Origin: Notamacropus eugenii
Taxonomy: Eukaryota > Chordata > Mammalia > Diprotodontia > Macropodidae
DNA: 64,000 bases
Assembly (NCBI RefSeq): GCF_028372415.1
Contig: NC_092874.1
Location: 113,845,744-113,909,743, forward strand
Direction of reading: 5' to 3'
Position numbers and translations under genes: made by a program. Position 1 is the stretch's first letter; each line of letters starts with the position of its first letter. The notes under the pieces are model-generated. The model saw nothing but the letters and a program-made list of their open reading frames with translations, made no database searches and was not told the DNA's origin. This document shows, piece after piece, positions 29,201 to 41,288 of this stretch.

Positions 29201-32200
29201 GGGGCACCAGGTACTAGGAAGATACCAGAGTAGTGGAGAACAGGAACTAGACACAAGATATCGTGGAAGAATTTGAGAACATACTGGACATCAGGAGTGG
29301 GGAGAGGGAAGAGTCAAAGATGGCTCCACATGACCTCAATTCCTTCAAGAAGTCCAGAAAGGGGTCCCTAATCACCAGAAACTCCAGGAAACCATTCCCC
29401 TAGACAGCTCACACCAACCAGCCATTTGACTAGGCCCAGTTCACAAACCAGATCATTACAAAATCTAATGATCCTCTATCATAACCCTGCTCTGGGCACA
29501 CTGCCTCCATGCTCAGCATCAGATGGCTCCACTGTTTAGTCAACCCATCTACTGACACCCATAATCCCAAGACCCCTATTGATTTAGCACTGCCAGAGAT
29601 CTCCAACCCACAGAAGACCCATATAAAACAGTCAAAACACTTGGGATGAAAAAAACAAACAATCCCGGGATTAGGATTTAGTATATTTAGTAAAACTCCA
29701 AGCTCTGTCCCTAGTTAGCAGTGTGACCATAAACAAGTCAGCCTCTCTAGATTTTAGTTTCCTTACCTATAAACTAAGTGAATTAGATGATTTCTGTGGT
29801 CCCTGTGATCTGTGATCAGAACTATTCCAACCCTTCCAAAGATGGAAAAACAACTTAAACTGCCTGAAAAGTGTAGGCTACTAGAATATATTGAAGAAAA
29901 AAACAAGACTGAGATAATCCACCATAACCACCACCACCACTACCCTTCCCCCAAAAAAAACTGCCCTACAGACTCACAGCAAAGTATCTCAGTCTCTTCA
30001 GTAGCCTTCCTGGACCACTTTAGGGACTATCACTGAAATAATTTAGAAATCTCATCCACCTCTCAATATTGATAATAATATTAACAATGTTAATATTATT
30101 CAATAATATATAATACTTGTATTAATTGTATTTGTGTAGTGCTTTAGAGTTTGCAAAGTGCTTCACATACATCCTTCTTTCACCATCACAATAATTCTGA
30201 CATAGATATTAGCATTATCCCCATTCCCATTTTACAGATGGGGAAACAGGTTCACAGAATTTACATGACTTGCTCAGTTGTACAGCTGAAGCATGATTTG
30301 CACTTGGCTCTTCCTGAGTACAAATTCAGTACTCTATCCACTATTTCATCTAGCTGCTTCTCCATTTCTTTTCTATACTAACAGAAGCACTGACTTTGAC
30401 CTTTTGTCTGCCCAGATTTGAAGTATGTGCCAGGCCTAATTATCCAGACTCCTCCTTACACTTGTATATGTTTGGGAGTGGGAAAGGAGGGTGGTTATAT
30501 TAATGAGGAGGACCAAGCCACAGGGAGAGGGATGTGGCAACTTCCAGACATTTTTCCTTCCTGTTCCAATGCTTATGGTCACAACAGAATAGGAAAGTGT
30601 GGGACTGACAGTGCAGTCCTGAAACCAATTATGTGTGGGTCTGAAATAAACCATTTTGGGGGGGTTTGTGCTCTAAAAAAGACCTATTCCCCCAAGATCA
30701 GTCCCCAGCTGCAATTTCCTCTCTCACACTTGGAAAATGCCCACCACTTGAAGCCTTGAAGAATCATATTATGGTATGAATTATATAATCATAGTGTTTT
30801 AATGCTGGGACATACCATAAGGATCATCTAATTCTATCCTTTCATTTTTTCAAATGAGAAAATTGAGGTCTAGAGAGACTGTGACTTGCCCAAGATCAGA
30901 CAGCTAGTTAGTGGGAAAACGAGGAATTATAAAAGCCACATTTCTTGGCTCCCAATACAGTGTTGTATCCACAATACCATACTGTAATATTATTAAATAT
31001 TCTAAATGTCTTATCTGAAGTTTTTCTTTGTATATATGGTTTTAATATGTATCATACTGATCTTAAATGTGATTTTATTACACCAAGTTTTTCTGCCAAA
31101 ATGTGGCTCCATTTTTTCATGAATGATTAAACTTAAATTCATTTTAGAATGTATTCTGCTATAATGTACGTTATGTTAAGTGAGGAAAACCTTTTCTGTA
31201 CGTAACTAGTAGCAGCTGCTTGGAACTACCTCCTGTACATGAATGTTGCGTGGTCGCTGGTATGAGTGGAGTTGGGTGGAGTAGTTGGTATGATTTCTTG
31301 AAGAAGGGGGGTTTCTAGCTAAGATTTTTAAAAAGGGAGAAAAGTTGCTCTCATGGGAAATAGGAAGGGATGATGGTAAGCAGAATTCTTTAGAGGAAGC
31401 AGACAGTCTGAGATTGGGATAAATGGAGGTCTTGTTACATTTGCTGGAAAGACCATGAGTAGGCATTCAGGTTTTACAGTTGCTGTAACTGGGATCCTCA
31501 ATCAATTACTGTGTAGGAAGGAGAATGTTTGGATCCTAAAGCACTTCAGGAAGAGTACAGAGGCATAGAAAGAATTCTTAGAGTCAGGTAGACCTTGGTT
31601 ATCATTTAGAGAAATCCTGTCTGTTGTGTCTTTACCAAGAGGGTTGGTTTATCTACCTTCTCTTTAACTACTTCCAGTGAATCCAACTACTTCCTAATCA
31701 ACCTATTATTCCATAGAAAGACAGTCCATTCTTTAGAAAGTTCTTCTCTACATTAAGCAAAAATTTAATCCTTTTTAACTTCCATCCACTGAGTCTTGCC
31801 TTCTGGAAAAGCAAAGAACAGCTCCCTCTTCTATGTGCTGGCTTATTAAGATATTAGGGGCAGTTAGGTGGTCCAGTGCACAGAGTGCTAGACCTGCAGT
31901 CAGAAAGACTCATCTTTCTGAGTTCAAATCCAGTCTCAGACACTTATTTAGCTGTGTGATCCTGGGCAAGTTTCTCCATTTCTCTGGGCCTCCCCTCTTT
32001 TCTATAAATGAGGGGTTTGGACTCCTTTAATTGATGAACTAAGTACCTACCATGTACTAGGTGCTAGGGATGCAGAGACAAAAATTAAATAGTCTTTGCA
32101 CTCAAAGAACTTACATTCTATCAGAATGACCTCTAAGATCCCCTTTAAAAAAAGGCTCTGTGGTATAGTGTAAGGATGTGGACACTGGAATTGGAATCAG

Positions 32201-35200
32201 GAATGCCTCCCTTAGACATTTCTTTACTAGCTATGTGAACTGAGACAAGTCACTTAACCTCAGTGGCCTCTAACATCGCTGCCAGCTTCTAATCTATGAT
32301 CTCATAATACTGTGATTCCATTTCTAAATCTGAGACCCCAAGATTCTAGGATTCATCAGGCTAAACAGCACAGGATATTAGGTTTTATTGAAACTTGCTT
32401 TATTGCACTTTGGAGATAGTATGTTTTTTTTACAAATTAAAGGTTTGTGGCAACCCTGCCTGCGGCAAGCAAGTTTATTGGAGTCATTTTTCCAATACCA
32501 TGGGATCACATTGCGTCTCTGTGTCACATTTTGGTAATTCTCACAATATTTCTAATTTTTATAATTATTGTTATTTATTTATTATTCATTACTATTTTTT
32601 TCATTATTATATGGTGACCTGTGATCAGTGCTCTTTGGCGTCACAATTGTCATTGTTTTGGGATGCCACAAACAATGCCCTTGTAAGACAATGAACTAAT
32701 GATAAATGCTGTGTGTATTCTCACTGGTCCACTGACCAGCCTTTCCTTCAATTCCTCTTCTTGGCCTGAGACACAACAGTGTTAAAATCAGGCTGTTTCA
32801 TAACCCTACAATAACTGCTAACTGTTCAAGTGAAAGGAAGAGTCACATATCTTTCACTTTAAATCAAAAATTAGAAATGATGAAGCTTAGTGAGAAAGGC
32901 ATGTCAAAAGCTGAGAAAGGCCAAAAGCTAGGCCAAAAACAGTCAGCCAAGTTGTGAACACAAAGGAAACGTTCTTGAAGGAAACTAAAAGTACATTTTT
33001 TTTTTTAGAAAGAAAGTATTTTTAAATTAAGGTATGTAGTGGGCAGCTAGGTGATACAGTGAATAGAGTGCTGGACTTGTAGTCAGAAAGATTCCTTTTT
33101 GAGTTCAAATCCAGTCTCAGACACTTACTTACTAACAATGTGACCCTGGGCAAGTCCCTGTTGGCCTCAGTCTCCTCATCTATAAAATGAACAGGAGAAG
33201 GACATGACAAAAACCACTCTTGTATCTTTGCCAAGAAAACCACAGAAGGATTCAGGCACAATTAAAAAAATATCTCAACAACAATTATTGCACATTTAAT
33301 AGACTACAGCATAGTGTAAACATAACTTTTATATGCATTGGGAAACAAAAAAAATCATGTGACAATTTATTTTGATATTTGCTTTATTATGGTAGTACGG
33401 GAACAAACCTGCAATATCTCCAAGGTATGCCTGTACTTTTAAATCTCTCATGATCCTGATCTGATCACTTTCTTCTTGACACAGTAGAATCTATTTTTAA
33501 GATCCTTAAAAAGTGGCACCTAGAACTAGACACAGTACTCCAGATACAGTCTGACTAGTGGAGAGTACAGGGAAAATAATATGTCCCAAAATGGACAGCA
33601 TGGTTCTCATTGCTTCTACTTAGAAAATATTTTTTTAGTCAATTAAGTTTCAGCTAATTCAAAGTCACCAGATTTTTTAAAATTCTAATTTATTTCTTTA
33701 TTTTTAGTTTTCAACATTCATTACCACAAGATTTTGAGTTCCAAATTTTCTTGCCATCTCTCCCCTCCACCCACCCCAAGACACTGTGCATTTTGATTAT
33801 CCCTTCTCCAATCTGTCCTCCCTTCTATCACACCCATTCCTTCTCTTATCCCCATCCCCTCTATTTTCTCAGAGGACAAGATAGATTTCTATATCCCATT
33901 GCCTGTATATCTTATTGCCCAGTTGCTTGTAAAAACAATTTTTAACAATTGTTTTTAAAACTTTGAGCTCCAACTTCTCTCTCTTCCTCCCTCCCCACCC
34001 ATCCCCACTGAGAAGGCAAGCAATTTGATACATGTTATACATGTGTAGTACAAAGACTTCCATAAAAGTCATGTTGTGGAAGACTCAATATATTTCCCTC
34101 TATCCTATCATGCCCCCCATTTATTCTATTCTCTCTTTTGACCCTATCCCTTCTCAAAAGTGTTTACTTCTAATTACCCCTTCCTCCCATTTGCCCTCCC
34201 TTCTATGATCCCCCCCTTATCCTCTTCTCCCCTACTTTCCTGTAGTGTAAGATAGAGTTTTATAGCAAATTGAGTGTGCACGTTATTCCCTCCTTAAGCC
34301 AGATGTGATGAGAATAAGGTTCACTTTTTCCCTCTCGCCTCCCCTCTTTTCCCCACCATTGAAAAAGTTTTTCTTACCTCTCTTATGTGAGGATAATTTG
34401 CCCCATTAATTTTACATTTTTAGATATCATCCCTTTCTATTCAACTCACCCTGTGCCCTCTCTATATATGTCCCTAATACTGAGAAAAATCTCAAGAGTT
34501 ACAAAAATTATTTTTCCATGTAGTGATGTAAACAGTTCAACTTTAGTAAGTCCCATATAATTTCTCTTTCCTGTTTATCTTTTCATGCTTCTCTTGATTC
34601 TTGTGTTTGAAAATCAAAGTTTCTATTCAGCTCTGGTCTTTTCATCAAAAATGCTTGAAAGTCCTCTATTTCATTGAATGATCATTTTTTTCTCTGAAGT
34701 ATTATACTCAGTTTTGCTGAATAGGTGTTTCTTGATTTTAATCCTAGTTCCTTTGACTTCTAGAATATCATATTCCAAGCCCTGTGATCCCTCAATGTAG
34801 AAGCTGCTAGATCTTGTGTTATCCTGATTGTATTTCCATAATATTCAGATTGTTTCTTTCTGGCTGCTTGCAATATTTTGTCCTTGACCTGAGAGCTCTG
34901 GAATTTGGCTACAATATTGCTAGAAGTTTTCCTTTTTGGATCTCTTTCAGGAGATGATCAGTGAATTCTTTCAATATTTATTTTACTGTCTGGTTCTAGA
35001 ATATCAGGGCAGTTTTCCTTAATAATATCTTGAAAGATGATGTTTACACTCTTTTTTTGACCATGGCTTTCAGTTAGCCCCATAATTTTTAAATTGTCTC
35101 TCCTACATCTATTTTCCAGTTCAGTTGTTTTTCCAACGAGATATTACACATTGTCTGCTATTTTTACATTCCTTTGGTTTTGTTTTATAATTTCTTGATT

Positions 35201-38200
35201 TTTCATATAGTCATTAGCTTCCATCTGCTCCATTCTAACCTTTAAGGAATTATTTTCTTCAGTGAGCTTTTGGATCTCCTTTCCATCTGGTCAATTCTGT
35301 TTTTTAGGGCATTCTTCTCTTCATTGACTTTTTGGATCTCTTGTGTCATTTGGATTAGTCTATTTTTTACAGTGTTATTTTCTTCAGAATTTTTTGGGGT
35401 CTCCTTTAGCAAGCATTTTTCATAATTTTCTTGCATCACTCTCATTTCTCTTCCCAATTTTTGCTCTATTTCTCTTACTTGATTTTCAAAATCCTTTTTG
35501 AGCTCTTCCATGGCCTGAGATCAATTCATATGTTTCTTGGAGGCTTTGGATGGAAGAGCTTTGACTTTGTTTTCTTCTGTTTGCATGTTTTGGTCTTCCT
35601 TGTCACCAAAGTAAGATTCTATAGTCTGATTCTTTTTTTGGTTTTTGCTCATTTCCTCAGCCATTTACTTGACTTCTGAACTCTCTGTCAAAGTAGATCT
35701 CTGCTTCCAGTAGGGGTGGAGGGGGTATTATCAGCTGCTGAACTCTTCTACAATCTGTGGGCCTCAAGCTCCAGAAATAGTCACTATCTCTGCCCCTGCT
35801 GCTTCTGTGGCTGCTGTGGTTTCCTTCGCCCCTTCCCCCTCTGCTGCCCTGGGGCTAGGGCCAGAACACTCCACTCTCCCACACTGGTCCCACAGGCTTT
35901 TTCCACTGACCTCTCAATTTGTCTTCACCGTTTTGGGGCCATGAAGTTTGGAAACTGTCACAGGTGTGAGAGATTCAGTCTCCCCAAGGCCTGCTCACAT
36001 CCTGTCTGTGCTAGCACGGCCCACACTGGACTGCATAGATACTTCCTGAAGACCTTTCAGGTTGTCTTGGGCTGAAAATTTGCTTCTCTCCATCATTCTG
36101 TGGGTTCTGCAGCTCCAGAATTTGTTTAGCACCATTTTTTACAGATATTTGGCTAGGTTTGGGGGCAACACTCTAGAAAGTGCATGCTGTTACTCCGCCA
36201 CCTTGGCTATGCCCCTCCAGATTTTCTTTCACATGAACTTTTGTCAAGCCATATCTCCCAAGACTATATTTTATAACTGTTTTTTGAAATTAAATATTAG
36301 ACTATTTATTAAAATTTATTTATTATTAAAATGGTGGACATGGATGCCTACTGAATTTCCTCATTTTGACCTGTCATTCCAGCCTGATGAGATCATTTTG
36401 AATCTTAATTTTCACCTATTCTACTAGCTATCCTTCCCATACAGAGCTATGTTATATATGCTTTCTTTGTCTTCTAGGGCATTCACAATGTTGAACAGTG
36501 CCTTGTGATGTGAAATACTAGAGATCTGATATTTACACATAGGCAAGAATGTTGTTTCCCTTGGTAGAATGTAAGTTCCTTGAGGACAGGGGCTTCCATT
36601 TTTGACTTTGCATCTCCACAACGTGACACCTAACACATGCTTAATGAAGGCTTATTGATTGATTCTTGAAGCATTATGTAGAGGCTGAGATCAATGAGGT
36701 TCACTACTCTAGGTTGTTGCTCAGCTTTCATTTTTGAAGACCATCAGTGGCATCATGTGTGATATCCTGACTTGTACATGAAATGGATTCAAGTGAGCAG
36801 AGCTGTACAAAGTCATCAACCTCACTCTTCCTGAGTCACTGAAGTCCACTGGCAGGACAAAAGTCAAGGTACTACTCTAGGTATATGTCACATGTCTACA
36901 GCATTAATGGCAATAACTGACATTTATTTAGCACTTTAAAGCTTGTGATGTGTTTTACTTAATATTAATTTGGATCTTATAACAACCTCATAAAGTAGGT
37001 ACTCCGATTATTATCCCCATTTTACATAAAGGAAATCTGAGGCTCACAGAGGTAAAGCAATTTGCCCATACAACTAGTAGGTATCAGAGATGAGATTTGA
37101 ACCCATGTCATTCTGAGCCTATGTCCTGCATTCTGTCCACCATTCCAGGCTCACCACTCTGCTCCTGAGGGATCTCCAAGGACTATAGTTCTGTATTAGT
37201 TCTCTCTTGTCTACACTGCCACCAAGTGGTGGTAGGGTCACATGGTGTAATCAGTAGGACCACTGATTTTAAAATGGCAGCACAATTCTGAAAGGCAAAA
37301 ACTTCCAGGTATGAGAAGACTAGGCCCTAGAGATCAAGATTATGACTGTGAAAATGAATGAGAAGGACCAGCTGAAGAAACGCTACCAAGGATGCTTATG
37401 TCATAGCCATTGCCCTCAGCTTTGTCTGGGCTGCCCAAGTAAATTCAATCGCTTTTGGACCTGCTGGGTTTTTCTAGTTCCCAGAAACCAGAGCCCCACA
37501 TGCTACCTCTCATGCCCTCATTGGACTTCCTGAAGGGCTGTCAGAGCCAGAGCCAGTATTTTGTGATGGGAAGTATCAGGAGACAGAAATTACAATTACC
37601 TTCAAGATATAGAGACTCTTTGAAAAGGCACTTCAGAGTACCAAGAGGCAGCAGCATGGTCTACTCTGCTGGGTGTCAAAGAAATGAGTCGTCTGTGGTT
37701 TAGTCTTTCATAAGCTAGAAATAATACTACTGAACTACCTGCCAGGAGTATGGAAAAATATTATGCAAATAAAATTCATCATTACAACGAAATCATACAA
37801 AGTCAAACTAGAACCTCGGTCTTTCTGACTTCTTGTCTGGTGCTTTTCCCATTCTAGGATGTTAGATGACTCCAGGATCACTCTTCAGAGGGTTGCTTAG
37901 GTTATTCTAAAGCTATTTCAATGGCACTTTTATCTCCCTTCAGGAGATCAGCACTTTGAAGTCATTCATGTCACCAGCAAAGGGAGGATGGATTCCCCAA
38001 AACATTAATAAACTCCTGCAGAACTGGAATGCCATATCCTCAGTGGAAATAGTTTTAATTATTTTCTTTAGTTACTAAAGGAAAAACGAATTTGCATATG
38101 AGGATTGAGTTATCAAAAGAGATCAATCAATCAATAGGCATTTGACTAAGTGCCTACTATGTACCAAGGACATGCTAGGTACTGCGCAAGTTAAAAGTGA

Positions 38201-41200
38201 GATAGTTCCTGCTCTCATGCAAACATCTCTATGGAGATAACCTTTCCTGGAGCATATATCCCTCTTTTAGGGATTAATTTGGGAGCAGTCCAGCTTGGAA
38301 TTGGAGAATGATACAGATACTCTAAAAATCTTTTCTAGCCCTTGGATTCTATGTGACTTTTACTACATAGATGAAATTAACCAAACACAGGCCATACAAA
38401 ACATGTTGGGTTTTGTTTTTATTATTTTGTCCAGTGTTCTATACCTTCTATATAGAAGTGTTCTATACCTTCCTTCTCCAATTTCAATTATTTTCTAGGT
38501 GGCTAATATCCATTTTCAATCATTCATTCAATGAGTATTTATTACCTATCTATTTTGTGCTGGGGAATACCAAAAAATATATGATCCCTGTCTTCAAGGA
38601 TCTTACAGTCTAGTGGATAAATAACATATATATGAATAAAAATTAAATAATGATATGAGCTTAAAATACAAGCATTATAAAATAATATTACAAGTCATCT
38701 TTGACTCTTTCTCCTCTCTTAATACACACATCCAAATAGTTTCCAATTCCTGCCAGTTCCATCACCATGAGATCTCTCCTTTCTCTTACAATAGCAATCC
38801 CACCACCCCACATGTAAGCCCTGATCTTTTTTTACTTAGACTACTGTCTATTAATTAGTCTCCTTACTCCCAGTGTATCCTATCTCATGCACATATTTCA
38901 CAAGACTGTCCTGATCTTCCTAATCTATCTTTTTTTTTTTAATTTTTTTTTATTTTTTTAATGTTTAACAATCACTGCCATACAATTGCGATTTTATCCC
39001 TCCCCACCCACCCCCTGCTACCTCCCTCCCTCCCCACGACTGCATACAATTCTGTATAGATTCTACATATACTTTCCTATTGAGTATATTTTCACTATAG
39101 TCATGCTATGTAGTCAGACTAAGATAAATGAGAGAATCCGTATAACAAATCAGAACATGATACACAAACAGATACACATACACAAACATGATCTGCTACA
39201 TTATGTGAGTGACTTCCATATTTCTCTCTCTGAGTGTGGAAGGCATTTTGCCTTAAGGTCCACCATTGGGATTTTTTTTTTTTTCAGAAGTTCTTGTGTT
39301 ATTACAAAAATCTAAGTCTACCAGAAAAAACTCTCACACACTGTGGTTGTTGCTGTGCATAAAGTTCTCCTGGTTCTGCTCCTTTCACTCAGCATCAGGT
39401 CATATAAGTCCTTCCAGGCCTCTCTGAAGTCTTCTTGTTCATCATTTCTTATGGCACAATAGTACTCCATTACATTCATATACCATAATTTATTCAGCCA
39501 TTCCCCAATTGATGGACATCCCCTTGACTTCCAGTTTTTGGCAACTACATAGAGTGCTGCTATAAATATTTTTGTACATGTGGGACCCTTTCCCATTTTT
39601 ATGATCTCTTGGGGATATAGTCCTAGTAGCGATATTGCTGGGTCAAAGGGTATGCACATTTTTGTAGCCCTTTGGGCATAGTTCCAAATTGCTCTCCAGA
39701 ATGGTTGGATGCGCTCACAGCTCCACCAACAATGAATTAGTGTTCCAACTCTCCCACATCCTCTCCAGCATTTATCATTTTCTTGTTCTGTCATGTTTGC
39801 CAATCTTATAGGTGTGATGTGGTACCTCAGAGTTGTTTTGCTAATCTATCTTTTTGATCAATCAATATCAATCAATATGCATGTAATATCTTTAGCAACT
39901 TACAACTAGGAAAGCTACATTCTAGGAAAGATAAATACATATAGAATACATAAAAAATAAATATACAATGATTTGTGGGAGGACATAGTAACAACTAGGG
40001 AAGCTAGGAAAAGTCTTTTGAAGGTGGTAGTCACTGAGTTAAGCCTTCAAAGGAATTAGAGGTTCTAAAGGTGAAGAGGGAAAGCATTCCAGGCATGGAG
40101 GATACCCTTTCCAAAGGCACAGAATGGAAAGAGGAAATATCATATGGGGAAATGAGGAACAATAAGTTGACCAGTTTAGTTGGGAATAGGGGAAATAATG
40201 GATAATTCTGGAATGATAAGCTGGAGTATGATAGGGAAGGGTCATGAAATTTCTTTTGCTCATATCCTTTGACTAGGGAATGACTTTTATTTATCAACTA
40301 GGAAATGATTCGTATTTTTATAAATTTGGCTCAGCTCCCTATGTTTGAGAAATTAAGCCTTTATCAGAAAAATTTGCTGTAAATATTTCTTCCCAGTTTT
40401 CTCTTTTCCTTCTAATTTTGACTGCATTAGTTTTTTGTTTGTACCAAAGCTTTTTTAATTCAATATAATCAAAAGTATCTATTTTATATCTTGTGATGCT
40501 ACCTCTTATTCAGTCATAAATTTTTCCCCTATCCATAGATCTGACAGGTACATTTTTCCATGCTCCCCTAATATACTTATGATATCACCCTTTATGGCAT
40601 ATGAGATATTGGTCTATACCTAGTTTCCACCAAACTATTTTCTAATTTTCCCAACAACATTTTTCAAATGCTTAGTTCTCATTCCAAAATCTTGTATCTT
40701 TGGATTTATCAGATATTAGACTATTATAGTCATTTACTAATTTGAAATCTGGAACTGCTACACTGGCTTCCTTCACATATTATTTTTCATTGATTCCCTT
40801 GCTATTTTTGGGTCATGAAACTTCTTAAATCCACCAGCAAATCCCCATTGATTACAGAAAAATCATTAACACTTAATCAATGCATTCAAAGCCTTCCATA
40901 ATATGTCTCTAATACACCTTTATGTCATCTCCTCCATGTATTCTACATTTCAATCAGTCTGAACTACTTACCATTCTGCCCTTTCCAATCTCTGGGCTTT
41001 CGCTCATGACATCCTCAATGACTGAAACATTCCACTCCACAGTCCTCCCCTCCCCTTTCTTGGGCTGTTGAAGTTCTGCCCCTGCTCCAAGGCCCACTTT
41101 GTCCGTAAAACTGTCCCTGATCCATTCCTTTCCCCACACCCAGAATCTCCCCCTCTTTGAATTTCTCATAGTACTTTGCTCCCCTAGACTTTCCTCGGCT

Positions 41201-41245
41201 CTTCATTCACTCTCCCTTATGTCATTATTACTTGTATGTGCATTC

Positions 41246-41288
<43 letters not shown>

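Noticed and set aside
35716-36075. Cys-rich + strand frame of about 119 codons
   Set aside because: It is antisense to the GC-rich leader of the HAL1-like element, with no homology or splice context.
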